A stretch of DNA of 64,000 nucleotides from Fragilariopsis cylindrus CCMP1102 (Eukaryota; Bacillariophyta; Bacillariophyceae; Bacillariales; Bacillariaceae), in the NCBI GenBank assembly GCA_900095095.1, contig FMBT01000294.1:124001-188000 (forward strand). The letters run 5' to 3'. Shown here piece after piece: positions 11,039-21,586 of this stretch (positions are counted from its first letter, which is position 1; each line of letters opens with the position of its first letter). Position numbers and translations under genes: made by a program. Under the pieces are notes generated by a model. The model saw only the letters and a list, made by a program, of their open reading frames with translations. It was not told the DNA's origin and did not search any database.

Positions 11039-12439
11039 TTACAACCGACTCTTATGATTTTGCTGCTGCTGCTGCTGCGACGAAGATGTTTTTTGGAGGA
11101 ACAATTTCTTAATTTCAATTCTTGCTACCGAACGGCGATGTACTTCATCAGGTCCATCTGCAATTCGTAATGTTCTCATATTAGCCCAAGCTGATGCTAA
11201 TATAGTATCTTCACAAACACCTAATCCACCATGGACTTGTAATGCACGATCAATAACACGGAAACATAAGGCAGGAACAGCAACTTTAATCCCACTAATG
11301 TATTGTCTTGCATTTCGTGGTCCATCTGTATCCATCTTATGCGCACAATGCAATGTTAATAATCTAGCTTGATTCAAATCATTAAATGAATCTGCAATAT
11401 CATTTTGAACAGAACCATGTTGACATAAATATTGACCAAAAGTTTTTCGTTCCGTGGATCGATGTAACATTAAATCATAACACCGTTGAGCTAATCCAAT
11501 TGATCTCATACAATGATGAATACGTCCTGGTCCTAATCGTGCCTGTGATACCTTAAATCCACTACCAAGTCCACCAATTAAATGTTCTTGTTGGAGTGGT
11601 ACATTTTCCAGTCCAACCTCGCTATGGCCGAATGGCGCATCATCATATCCAAATACTGTCAATGGTCGGATCATGATCACATTAGGATGTGGTAATGGAA
11701 TCATAACAATGGTATGCTTTCCATGTAAATTATCGGTGGAGTTACTATTGTTGGTATCAGTATCGTCGTTATCATCAACGATTTTGGCGACACAAATCCC
11801 GATACGACAACGTGGATCCATTGCTCCAGTCGACCACCATTTTTTCCCATTCAAGGTGTACGTCGTATTTCGGTGACCACTTCCTTTTTTAATCAAAAGA
11901 ACAGTTTCTAAATTTGTTGGATCACTACTAGCAACATCAGGTTCTGTCATTAAAAATGTTGATCGTATTTTACCTTCCAATAATGGTTTTAAATAATGTT
12001 GCTTTTGATATAATGTACCAAATTCTAATAGAACTTCCATATTACCAGTATCCGGTGCAGAACAATTACATGCCATTGAACCCAGTATTGATTTACCTGT
12101 ACTTTCAGCTAGAATACCATATTCACGATATGTTAAACCACCATCAATAGATGGACGTAAATCATTTCCTAAAATTGTTGTATCCCAATGTGGATATGTT
12201 AATAGACGTGGTGGTAAGAATAAATTCCATACTCCTATTTCTTTTGCACGTAATTGTAATCGATCCAAACATGATGGGATTGCATCTATCGACCAACGTT
12301 CATTCAAGTTGTGTCGATCTTTCATATGATCATGGTATTCAGTTTCAGCTGGTATTACTTCCTCGTTGATAAAATCATCTAATCGTTGTTTAAGTTTTAA
12401 CACTTCAGGACGTAAATACGTCAATGACGGTTCGGACAT
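11039..12439 (-). CDS. Acyl-CoA dehydrogenase, ACAD10/11-type, with peroxisomal PTS1 (SRL)
   Basis: The flavoenzyme would catalyse alpha,beta-dehydrogenation of acyl-CoA with FAD. The 466-aa single exon covers the whole domain. The N-terminal helical part includes REYGILAESTG. The FAD-contact motif is TEPDVASSDPTN. KWWSTGAMDPRC and HSEVGLENVPLQ come from the middle domain. The C-terminal helices include RKTFGQYLCQHGSV, QVHGGLGVCED and ADGPDEVHRR; the last is typical of ACAD10/11, with an acidic residue where the catalytic base lies. The last residues are HKSRL, a canonical PTS1 tripeptide with basic residues before it, so import into peroxisomes is predicted, not mitochondria. A short Gln tract precedes the signal. 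There is no N-terminal transit peptide. Substrate chain length cannot be told. Confidence 0.92.
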   Translation of the reverse strand: MSEPSLTYLRPEVLKLKQRLDDFINEEVIPAETEYHDHMKDRHNLNERWSIDAIPSCLDRLQLRAKEIGVWNLFLPPRLLTYPHWDTTILGNDLRPSIDGGLTYREYGILAESTGKSILGSMACNCSAPDTGNMEVLLEFGTLYQKQHYLKPLLEGKIRSTFLMTEPDVASSDPTNLETVLLIKKGSGHRNTTYTLNGKKWWSTGAMDPRCRIGICVAKIVDDNDDTDTNNSNSTDNLHGKHTIVMIPLPHPNVIMIRPLTVFGYDDAPFGHSEVGLENVPLQQEHLIGGLGSGFKVSQARLGPGRIHHCMRSIGLAQRCYDLMLHRSTERKTFGQYLCQHGSVQNDIADSFNDLNQARLLTLHCAHKMDTDGPRNARQYISGIKVAVPALCFRVIDRALQVHGGLGVCEDTILASAWANMRTLRIADGPDEVHRRSVARIEIKKLFLQKTSSSQQQQQQNHKSRL

Positions 12440-13006
12440 GGCTTTTGTTTTTTGTTAACTATTGTTGTTGTCTGTATTATTTAGCAAAAGTGGGAATGAT
12501 ACTGCTGTTTGCTTTTGGATTATTTTGGAAGGATGATCGTTGTTTCTGACATTCAAGTTGTTGTTTCTGTTGTTGTTGTTGTTGTTGGCAGGGATGTTTT
12601 TCTCTGTGTAAATAAATAATGAATGAATCGAATAATTCTCGAAATCCTCACACAGTCAGCAAGCATCATTCAAAGAAATGGAGCGAAAAAAAATCGAAAA
12701 AAACTCGTCTCCCCCATGTACTCTTCTCGAATGAATCGAATCAGTCGAATCAGTCGAATCAGTCGAATCAATCATTCAATCTTCGAATCTTCAGCCAAAT
12801 TTTCTTCGCGCCATGCCAATTTTATCTAAAAAAAATCTAAAGGTGATACATACTAGTACGAGAACATTAATCGATTAGTACTAAATCTCAAGTAGCGATT
12901 AACTTACTGTAGCTACAGTAGCTGGCTATAGTGAAAATCTTAGTAACTTTCCTAGTATTGTAGAATACGAGTTATACTTTAGGACTAACTAACTTTGTAT
13001 CTTATT
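12440..13006. other. Intergenic stretch with a 9-bp tandem repeat
   Basis: The likely promoter and 5'UTR of the leftward dehydrogenase and the 3' flank of the NCBP3-like gene. It includes Thr/Asn-type (gtt)n runs and the short tandem array listed at 12735-12772. No gene is seen. Confidence 0.5.
12735..12772. repeat. (tcgaatcag)n minisatellite
   Basis: About four tandem copies of the 9-bp unit tcgaatcag, the last imperfect. A short minus-to-plus frame through it would encode NQS repeats, but no gene is supported. Confidence 0.8.
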
Positions 13007-14257
13007 TTAGAATTTTTTTTGTTTCTTCTTAGCTTGTCGTTCTTTCTCCATTTCTTCTACCGAAAATCCTGATCTACTACCAGAAGATAAACTTTTATAG
13101 AGAAGGTTTTCGGCTGTACTAATATTATTGTTGTTGTTGCTCTTGTTGTCGTTACGATTCCTGTTGCTATTATCACTATTGTTGTAATTGTCACTTTTTC
13201 TTCGTTGACGTTTGCGTTTAGATTTACTTCCGCTTCGATTATCCTGCTGGTCTTGTTGAACATTTTTCTTTGGTTTGTTCGGTTGTCGACGCTTATTTTT
13301 CCTAAATGAATCATCCTCAATTTTGTTGATGTTGTTGTTGTCGTCAGCATAATCACTTTCTGGACCTAAAACACGATCAGAAGAAAATTTTCCGGGTGGT
13401 TCCGGCCAAGTATTTGGTCGTTTCATTAGAATATCTTCGGTGGTTCCAACTCGTATAAGAAATCTCGCTATTGTACCCTTCCGTCCATGTCTATCGTTCG
13501 ATACTTTACGAATTGGATATTTGCCAAATCTCCATGTCATACATCCCAAATCGATAACGCGACTTACGATGGTCGGCTGTTGTGATGATGATGATGATTT
13601 CGATAATATAGAATGTGGTTGTGGTTTTGGTGGTGATGGTAATTCGTTCGATAAACAAATCAATGCTCTTGATGCGGAATTTTTATCATCAAAGCATACA
13701 TTACAACTTAGGTCACCTAACCATTCAATGTATTTAATAGGACCGTACGATTCGAAATATTTGTTAATATCTTCATTACGGATTTGTTTAAACGCCGCCC
13801 AGTCGATTGCTGATATGTGTAGTTTGTCTGTGATCCAACTTGGTGCCGATTTTGTTGTTAATTTTTCGTCTTTGTACATCGAGAAAGGATCAACAGTACT
13901 TGAAGTAATAGTAGTCGATGTTGTCATTGTATCAGTATTCGATGAAGTTTTCCCCCAAAGATACGATGGAGGATCCCTTCGTAATGGACGTAGCATATGT
14001 TCCTTATCCCAGGCTTGTTCCACTGGTAAGCCGTCAGTACTACTATTTGTATTATTATCATTAACGGTATCAACCTTGTCGTTATTGTTTTGAGAAGAAT
14101 TTTTAGTGCTGTTGGACCCATCGGCGATAGTATCATTATTTGCTGCTGCTGCTACTGCTGTAAATCGAGCCTTCCTTGCTTCTCGTTTTGCAGTTTCTTC
14201 CGGATCTCTAAAATCGATATCACCGGTAACAAATCCTCCTGTTGTGGCATTTATTCG

Positions 14258-14288
<31 letters not shown>

Positions 14289-15461
14289 GATGACGATAAC
14301 AATAATCTTTTTGCTTTTGACCATGGTAAAAATTCTAGGATAGGTTTTTCATTGTATCTAGTATCATATTTTTGGGCACGTTTTTTACGTAATCTACATT
14401 CAGTTCTATATTCTTCCATATATCGTTTCAATTCAAGTGTTTCATCATTTTTGGCTTTAACTTCGTTTTCATTTTCATTTTCGTTATCCATCGTAGCAGA
14501 TATTGAGGATACAGATGTTGATACTGTTGATGCAAGTGAAAGACAAACAATCGGTAAATCATCTTGTGATGTTGGTACTTTCTTTAGAACACTTTCGAGA
14601 CACGGAGGAACATTAGTTACTACTAGACTACGAATTTCAACGTTCATCAACGAGTTGTTGTACGTATTGTTTTTGCTATCAGTCCTAGTACTCGTATTAC
14701 TTGTTGTAGTGGCATTATTTCCTATTCCAACGTATCGAATGATTGGTTGTGATTGTGATTGTGGTTTTTGTTGTTGATCGTCATCGTCATCGTCATCGTC
14801 ATTGTTATCGTCTTTTACCAGTTGGTGGTCTTCTTCCTTCATCTCCATGAAACCAAAACATTCTTTCCCTGGTGAGCACCCCACACCGATATACAATTTA
14901 GATCGAAATAAGCACACCCAATATGACGTCCAACATTCATTATCATTATCACTATTATTATCATCGTCATTCTTATTATTGTCATTGGTGTTAGTAAAAC
15001 CACGACAGACTCGAGATGGAATATTTACAATAGATTCATTATACTCTTTCGTCGTATGATCATTATTGATATCTTTGGTGGTGGTACTATTACTATTACT
15101 ATTACTATTACTACTACTACTCATTTTTCTCCGTCGTCGTCGTCGAATAGTCGTCGATGTATTATTGTTTGAACCAAAAACGATTTCGTAGTAGTACGTA
15201 CTAACGGATGCTGTTGACGTAATACTTGTACTTGTAGTACTTGTAGCAGTAGTAGTAGCGTCATTGGTGATCGTCGTCGTATTACCATTAGTAGTAGAAT
15301 CATGAGTAGAATTATTATTATCACAAGAATCCAATGGCAATGGCAATGGCAATGGCAATGACGGGTATGGTGATAAAATAACAGCAATTGATTCTTTTGC
15401 TTTCGCTTGAAACATAACGACCATTCCATCAAGGTCATCCGTTTTAAAATCTACATGAAAA

Positions 15462-15500
<39 letters not shown>

Positions 15501-15874
15501 TTGTTATTATTATTATTATTGCGATTTTTGTTTTTGGATTTTTGTTGTGATGGTGGTATAATTAAACGTATATTTTCCTTTAATGATACACCCAATACAT
15601 CATCTTCCGTAGCAACATGATTTATATGGTTATTGTCACTGTCATTGTCGTTGTCATTTTTAGCATCATCATTATTATTAGTATCATTATTATTTTTATT
15701 ATTATTATTATTATTATTATTTTTGATCGTCCATTCCTTATTATCTGTACGGGCTATCCAAAAATTCGATACGAATGTACATTCTGAGATACTACTACGT
15801 GTAACAGATTGGAATTTCTTGTTCTCTTTCTTTGGTGGTTCTTCTTCCTCTATTACTAGCTTGTTATTGTTCAT
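13007..15874 (-). CDS. NCBP3-like RNA-binding protein with an N-terminal farnesoic-acid-methyltransferase-type domain
   Basis: NCBP3 is an alternative nuclear cap-binding subunit that works in mRNA export. The intronless ORF (955 aa) has two recognisable parts. Residues about 130-420 resemble the Methyltransf_FA (PF12248) beta-sandwich: SFHVDFKTDD, YYEIVFGSNNNTSTTIRRR, ECWTSYWVCLFRSKLYIGVG and IRYVGIGN. Residues about 675-825 resemble the NCBP3 RRM-like region: DINKYFESYGPIKYIEWLG, SCNVCFDDKNSASRALICL and ARFLIRVGTTEDILMKRP. The C-terminus is basic, with nuclear-localisation-like KSKRKRQRRK. The domains are separated by Asn, Ser and Asp tracts and a poly-Gln run. The combination is unusual: NCBP3 proteins I know of lack this N-terminal domain. 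The RRM half is the firmer call. Confidence 0.78.
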
Positions 15875-16776
15875 GATTTAAACTAAACAATATTGGCAAA
15901 TATAATAACCTGCTCTAGCTAGTTAGGCTAGCTAGCTAGCTAGCTACGAAGTAGCTGTAATGAGAGAGTTATCTGAAAAGTAACGTTGGACAAATGCTTA
16001 AAAATTTAAAAAAAATGGACGACAATGATAATTTGTTTTTAGAGACAATAATTAGTTTATCATTATTTTCCAAACATTCAACATACCGGTAGTAATAATA
16101 TTTTATTTTTGGACTTTTCGTATTTACGCTATAAGTAACTAGTCGTGCTTGATTTTTGTTGTTCTCTCGCCATATTGTACCAATGGTACTGTACGGCCTA
16201 ATTAAATTATGGCGGAGAATTTGTGTAACGTAAATTTCTTAGTAAAAATGTTTATAGTAAGTAACGGTTTTAACACGGCCGTTAGCTAGGTTGTACTTAT
16301 TGTTGAAGATTTAGTGAAGAATGTAAGGTCAAGATGCTGCGATGGTAATAAGTTCGAAAGTAATGCGAAGAAATGCATGATTCAAAAGTGTAAAATGGAG
16401 CATTCCTACTTAAAGTAAAATATAGGCGAAGATTTTAAGGGTTCTTCAACACGCATTTATCGTGTAATAATTCCAGGCGATAGCTCGTAAGAATCAAGCG
16501 GTGAAACGGAGAAAGTAAATTGTTAACCCAAGACACCGACTCCACAACAACCGACAAAGGTTTACATTCACACTCTTCCCCGCTCCAGTGTTCTCGTCCT
16601 TCCAGTCATTAAGTAAGCTAAGCTAAACTACTTGCTAGCTGTGAAAGTTTGACCATACATTACAACTGAGTATCATAATAATCTACACCATTACGATACG
16701 ATAATAATATATTACGATGATAACAATAACGAGATACACAACCTACGCCACCACCACCACCACCACCACCAACAGT
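15875..16776. other. Divergent intergenic region between the NCBP3-like gene and the secreted Pro-rich protein gene
   Basis: About 0.9 kb that must contain two promoters. It begins with a run of tagctagc units (15917-15950) that is self-complementary. No ORF or RNA gene is seen. The frame of the downstream gene is open back to an earlier ATG at 16717. Confidence 0.5.
15917..15950. repeat. Self-complementary (agct) run
   Basis: Repeats of ctag/agct (gctagctagctagctagc) form a simple, palindromic tract just upstream of the NCBP3-like start codon. Probably simple-sequence expansion. Confidence 0.7.
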
Positions 16777-18069
16777 ATGAAGATCCGACCGATCTTGGTG
16801 TTGTTCGCTCTTCTGCTTGCGTTCTGCGTGGGCAGTACGACATCATCAGCATCATCATCATCATCGTCGACGAGAATTTCTGATAATAATAATAATGATA
16901 ATAATCATAAAGAGCGAACTCTACAACTACGTGTTGCTTCTACTACTACCGCTGCTACTACTACTACTACTACTACTTATGATGACAATGATTATAACAC
17001 TGCAGAAATAGAAAACGAAAGAGAGTTGCAAGCTGATACACCAACACCAACATCGTTTCCAACTACGTTCGTACCTACTACGTTCGTACCTACTAATACT
17101 GATGAACCAACATCGTCTCCAACAACTACGTTCGTACCTACTAAGACGTCTAGTCCAACATCGTCCGGTTCTTCTTCTGGAACATCGAGCGGATCATCAG
17201 TCGACGATGATCCGGTTCCTGCTCCTATGACTGCAACACCTACTCCTGTGCCTGCACCTCGACCTACTATTGCACCTGTAACTGATTCTGATCCTGTACC
17301 AGATCCTGCCCCTGTGCCTGATCCTATAACTGTACCTGCCCCTGTACCTGCCCCTGTACCTACCCCTGCTCCTGTGCCTGTTCCTAACAACAACATCAAT
17401 AATAATATAGTAACACCCTCGCCTACAGATAATCCTACAGACTTTCCAGAAGAACCGACCAATCCAGGAGATACAAATCGTCCAAGTCTTCGTCCATCAC
17501 GTGCACCAACAAATAAACCAACCAATCCAGGAGATACAAATCGTCCAAGTCTTCGTCCATCACGTGCACCAACAAATAAACCAACAAATAAACCAACACG
17601 TGGACCAACAGGTGAACCAGTCGATGGACCTACGAATGCGCCAAATGAACAACCGGCACCTACTGATGCACCTGCTCCACAAGATCCTAATAATGTGAAT
17701 CCGCCGACACCGTCTCCACCACCGCCGGTTCAAGAAAACGATCCAAACGTTCCGCAACCTTCGCCACCAGGACCTTCGCCACCAAGACCTTTGCGACCAG
17801 GACCTTCGCGACCAGGACCTTCGCCGACAGGACTTTCGCTACCAGGACCCTCGCCGACAGGACCTTCGCCACCAGGACAGGATCCTAATAATGTTGGTGT
17901 TGTTAATAATGAGCCACTAGTACCACCACCGCTACCAACACAGCCTCCCTCTACTGTTTCCATCGGTCCTCTTCCTAATCCTTTTATGCCTGGTGGTAGT
18001 ATAGAAGCGCAGATTACTTACGCTGTTGCTAATATTAGACGACCGTCATTCAGATTTGGTAGCAGATAG
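16777..18069 (+). CDS. Secreted Pro/Thr-rich repeat protein
   Basis: No catalytic domain is visible. From the ATG at 16777 the product is 430 aa, with a clear signal peptide (MKIRPILVLFALLLAFCVGS). An upstream in-frame ATG at 16717 would add 20 Thr-rich residues ahead of it, so I prefer the second start. After a Ser/Asn/Thr stretch the protein is almost wholly repetitive: PTxxPT-type units (PTSFPTTFVPTTFVPT), PAPVPAPVP units, a perfect 21-residue tandem duplication (17458-17583) and PGPS-type units. The composition suggests an extended, heavily O-glycosylated extracellular or cell-wall protein; PT-rich secreted proteins are common in diatoms. The last 25 residues (SIEAQITYAVANIRR) are non-repetitive. 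The stop may be premature if a further exon exists, but none was found. Confidence 0.75.
   Translation: MKIRPILVLFALLLAFCVGSTTSSASSSSSSTRISDNNNNDNNHKERTLQLRVASTTTAATTTTTTTYDDNDYNTAEIENERELQADTPTPTSFPTTFVPTTFVPTNTDEPTSSPTTTFVPTKTSSPTSSGSSSGTSSGSSVDDDPVPAPMTATPTPVPAPRPTIAPVTDSDPVPDPAPVPDPITVPAPVPAPVPTPAPVPVPNNNINNNIVTPSPTDNPTDFPEEPTNPGDTNRPSLRPSRAPTNKPTNPGDTNRPSLRPSRAPTNKPTNKPTRGPTGEPVDGPTNAPNEQPAPTDAPAPQDPNNVNPPTPSPPPPVQENDPNVPQPSPPGPSPPRPLRPGPSRPGPSPTGLSLPGPSPTGPSPPGQDPNNVGVVNNEPLVPPPLPTQPPSTVSIGPLPNPFMPGGSIEAQITYAVANIRRPSFRFGSR
17458..17583 (+). repeat. Perfect 63-bp tandem duplication inside the Pro/Thr-rich gene
   Basis: Bases 17458-17520 and 17521-17583 read identically. Each encodes 21 residues starting TNPGDTNRPSLRPSR and ending APTNKP. 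Identity at synonymous sites implies a very recent duplication or gene conversion. Confidence 0.95.
17756..17880 (+). repeat. 15-bp (ccttcgccaccagga)-type array encoding PSPPG units
   Basis: About eight imperfect copies of a 15-bp unit encode PSPPGPSPPRPLRPGPSRPG-like sequence. Variation is mostly in the second half of each unit, as expected from slippage and drift. Confidence 0.85.
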
Positions 18070-18715
18070 TCTTTTGTGTCTGTGTTTTTCCATAAAAAGA
18101 GGAAAAGAAAACCAGCTGCATTTTTTAATATGGCTCTACTATGAAGTTTGCTACTACTGCAGTAAGCAGAGTACTACATCTGTTACAGCTTTCAAAAAAA
18201 CGAAGTTCACGGCGGCAACAAAAGTCATAGTCGCAGGATTTCTTCTTCTTTCTGTACTATCTTATATGTTAACAGTAGGCCGCCCTCCTCTATCACAAGG
18301 TTGAACGAATGGACTAGAATGCTATAGGTTGTAAAGTAAAATTTGAGAAATAACAATGACAAGCTTTCTATGTATGCATGTGTTAATGTTAACGATAATA
18401 ATATTTATTAATTCTTTTACCTTGCAAATGACATAGTAAACCTCTACATTATTTTGCCTACTTCTAGTCTCATGTGATGATATGTGATGCTATGTGATGC
18501 CACGGGCTTAATATCTCGGAGGATCCAAAACAATTCAATTGAATAGTATTCCGGTTCGTGTTTCGGGATAATACTAACAAAAGTAACCATGAAAAAAATG
18601 CCGTATCTATGTATATTTATTACTTCTAATCATGGTTATACTACTACGGTCCAGTAAAATATAATGGTAAAGATTTATCATAGTATTTTTCCTTATAATT
18701 AATTCAACTTTTTAC
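18070..18715. other. Convergent intergenic stretch
   Basis: About 0.65 kb between two gene 3' ends. No gene is supported. Short tgatatgtgatgctatgtgatgc repetition occurs near 18476-18500. Confidence 0.5.
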
Positions 18716-20293
18716 TTATCTACCTGATGAGGCAAGCACGATACCACGACCTGTAATACGTGAATCGATTGTAGATACGGTCTCGGGATGATGATTTGCA
18801 GCAATTGCACCACAAAGCATCGCATATCGGGTATGGTCAGATTTTATTTTTAAAGAGGTATTCTCATCGAGATGATCGTTGGCTTGTAGACAACAAGGTA
18901 CTGATAACCATGCCCATTTATTTTCTTTTGCAAGTTCAATAGATTCATGTGTAAGTTCCTTACAACCATGCACGCATAAGATCAGTGTGTGTTCAGTATC
19001 TTCTTGTCGATGGCTCCCGTTTTTGTCATCGTTTTCGTCGTTGTCACTGTCTTGTAATCTTTTTTTATCATTACAATTTTTCCTGATAAGGGATAAGTCT
19101 CCAGTCTCAAAGGATAGATTGTTAAGAGCCGTTCCAGTCGATCTGAATGCATCACACTGAGCAACAAAGGAATCTCTTGGCACTAAATCAATCGAATGGA
19201 CAACAATATTTGGATAGGTCGCTGCTATTAACATTCCAACTAAGCCATGCCCACAACCAATATCATAAACTCGAGTCAATCGTTTCGCCTTACGGCCTTG
19301 TTCGGTACTACGTTTGAGGATCATAGTAACAACATGGAAGTAAACTTCTATTGATTCTAACAATTCCTTAACACGAACATACCGTGATGGTAAAGATGAA
19401 ACCATATCCGTTAAACCCGCGATACCACTTGATGACTCGTGTAGGTATCGAAACAATGCCCCGCGTTTCGATGGAGATAGATCACATAGTCGTATAGATG
19501 GATCGATTTGATTCCCTCCACCACCATACACGTTGTTTCCGATACTGCTACCAGAACCAGACGACGATGAAGACGACGATGGTATCATTCGTCCACTACT
19601 ATCCATACCACCGATCATTCCACTTAGAACAGATTTCTTCTTAGAGCTTCTACTTCTAGCCTGTATACCTTCCATGAATAAATCTAAAGACCATGCTTTC
19701 ATAACATCCATTTTTGTCACAGATTCGTCATAAAAGGCAGAAGAAGTTGACGAAGTAGAGTTGTTGTTGTTGTTGTCACTAACATTGTCACTGCCATGAT
19801 GACCGTCAAGATATTCCCTCCATACCATTTCCCCTTCTACAATTACAGCTTTATGACGTTTACCTCCAATGTGTTCTATGTAACTCTTCTTTTTGTTGAA
19901 GCCACAGCTGCAATACTCACACCAATATCCTCGTTTATTGTTGTTCGTTCCAGGAAAATTGCTACCTTGTCCATTATTGTCATTGTTGATAGGAAAAGAA
20001 TTTGGAACGCCGTCAACAGTTGTTGCAGTACTTGTTATACCTAAGATATCATCTTGTAGGACAGATCCAAAAAAGGATGATGCGCTCTTAGTTTTTACGT
20101 TGTTATTGTTGTTTGTGTTGGATAGGGATATAACTCTAACAACAAAAATTTCGGACGTCCATAACAGCAAGATTGATGGTAGTATGAGAATCAAACGAAA
20201 ATAAATATTATACCACAGTCGTCGAGTATAATGAACGTTTTTACTACTACTACTACTACTACTACCACTACCACTACGACGAGGATGATCCAT
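18716..20293 (-). CDS. Signal-anchored protein with a C2H2 zinc finger and a Methyltransf_32-type SAM domain
   Basis: The 525-aa intronless product has a hydrophobic segment near residues 30-55 (FRLILILPSILLLW). A zinc finger of the zf-met/U1 kind follows at about 116-148: WCEYCSCGFNKKKSYIEH then GGKRHKAV, giving Cys2His2 spacing. The SAM-binding domain covers about 300-520: motif I is VYDIGCGHGLVGM (near 341) and an acidic residue follows in VVHSIDLVP. Further on, LCVHGCKELTHESIELAKE and WAWLSVPCCLQ match the Methyltransf_32/TRMT13-like group, where CxxH/xPCC motifs occur. The substrate may be RNA but is not shown. The membrane or signal segment before a zinc finger is odd; it may be an ER/plastid signal or the true start may be internal. 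Poly-Ser tracts interrupt the linker. Confidence 0.72.
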   Translation of the reverse strand: MDHPRRSGSGSSSSSSSKNVHYTRRLWYNIYFRLILILPSILLLWTSEIFVVRVISLSNTNNNNNVKTKSASSFFGSVLQDDILGITSTATTVDGVPNSFPINNDNNGQGSNFPGTNNNKRGYWCEYCSCGFNKKKSYIEHIGGKRHKAVIVEGEMVWREYLDGHHGSDNVSDNNNNNSTSSTSSAFYDESVTKMDVMKAWSLDLFMEGIQARSRSSKKKSVLSGMIGGMDSSGRMIPSSSSSSSGSGSSIGNNVYGGGGNQIDPSIRLCDLSPSKRGALFRYLHESSSGIAGLTDMVSSLPSRYVRVKELLESIEVYFHVVTMILKRSTEQGRKAKRLTRVYDIGCGHGLVGMLIAATYPNIVVHSIDLVPRDSFVAQCDAFRSTGTALNNLSFETGDLSLIRKNCNDKKRLQDSDNDENDDKNGSHRQEDTEHTLILCVHGCKELTHESIELAKENKWAWLSVPCCLQANDHLDENTSLKIKSDHTRYAMLCGAIAANHHPETVSTIDSRITGRGIVLASSGR

Positions 20294-21586
20294 AATAATG
20301 GGTTGGTTTCACGATATGCAGTCCTCTTGGACGCTTGGTACGTGTGATGATTCGTTGCGTTTCAAAGCGGTTGAAATTGTCGTATCGTATCGCGATGTGA
20401 TGTGTATGTGTATGCGTATGTGTCCTATGTGCATGTGATGTTATGTGTAGGACCTATGTTATGTGTAGGATGTGTATGTGTATGTTAGGTGTGTAGTCCT
20501 ATGTTACTAGTATGTAAGTAACTTACGGTAACTATTTATATTGTCGGTAGCAAATTTTGAAATTTGTCTTAGTTTTTCAAATCAAATGACGATGCGATGA
20601 TGTTTTGATTGGAGGCAGACGATTGAGATTGATGAGAAAAAAAAATCGAAATTTGAAAAAGTCGCGTACACTCCTTGAAAATAATTTCAAAGTGGTTGTG
20701 TGTCCCACACTTCTTAAATAAGGAGATCTCAACATTAAGTAAGAATCTAAAAATAAAAATGCTGTATGAAGTCTCTATTGATAGCGTATATGCTGGAAAA
20801 GAAGTTTTGAAGACGCACTATGGCATAATATCAATGGAAAACCGTTTCTCCTTTAAATTGCCTTATGTCGACGTCAAGATTTGATGGGCATTTTTGAAGT
20901 TTTGTTGTCCAAATATTTGTTGTCCACATATTTAAATTTGTTTTTAATGTATTCGTATTTTTTATAACACAACTACTAGCGTACTTAGTTCTCTCGACGT
21001 CAATTAAAACTTGCGCTCAATTCAATTCACATCGTTATTGGTAACGTTAGTATTTATTTACTTACTCTCCTATAATATTCTATTTTTAATTCTTCAACAC
21101 GTAATTATTTGTGTTACGCGAATTTTGACACGATGAGCGACAACAACAAAAAAGATAAACTCTGTGAGGCGCACTAACTGTGATGACGAGATTTTCAGAA
21201 AAATAGTAGCCGCGCGCCAACTCTTTTTTGAGGATGCAAGTGCAAAAAACACCTTTGACACGCACGCATTCTCAATTAGGAGCCGCTAATAGAAAAGCAA
21301 GGAGCGAATATACGGCCCAAGAAGAAAAGATGCGGATTAAATTCTTTTTTCGTCTCATAAATGCCTTCTACTCCATAATAACCAAAAATGTTTATGACAC
21401 ATTGTACATAGCCACTCATACCATACCGTATCACGCCCTCTCAAACCCAGTAGTCCTACTAGTTTTTTTATTAAAATACATACGGTATTATATATCACTG
21501 TATCCACATACAGCAGCTCTACAACAGTTTTCAATTGAAGTACAGTAGTTGAATAATTAAATACTAAAACACATACATTTGACGTG
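20294..21586. other. Divergent intergenic region with TG-rich repeats
   Basis: About 1.3 kb upstream of both the methyltransferase gene and the second DUF6824 gene. A TG-rich tract lies at 20394-20520. Two frames (20675-20884 and 21228-21548) show no domain or conserved composition, and I do not call them. No tRNA or other RNA gene is seen. Confidence 0.5.
20394..20520. repeat. Imperfect (tatgtg)n / tgtgta tract
   Basis: Purine-pyrimidine alternating repeats of tatgtg and the 14-bp unit ttatgtgtaggac/t, which occurs twice. Located about 100 bp upstream of the methyltransferase start on the opposite strand. Confidence 0.75.

Noticed and set aside
14106-14777. Plus-strand frame of 223 codons opposite the NCBP3-like gene
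   Set aside because: It is antisense to trinucleotide repeats (poly-Gln becomes poly-Cys/Leu) and has no independent domain.
16992-17525. Minus-strand Gly/Val-rich frame opposite the Pro/Thr-rich gene
   Set aside because: It mirrors the repeat composition of the sense gene, which has a signal peptide and clear start.
21228-21548. 106-codon plus-strand frame upstream of the second DUF6824 gene
   Set aside because: No domain, no signal peptide and composition like the surrounding intergenic DNA; more likely promoter or 5'UTR.
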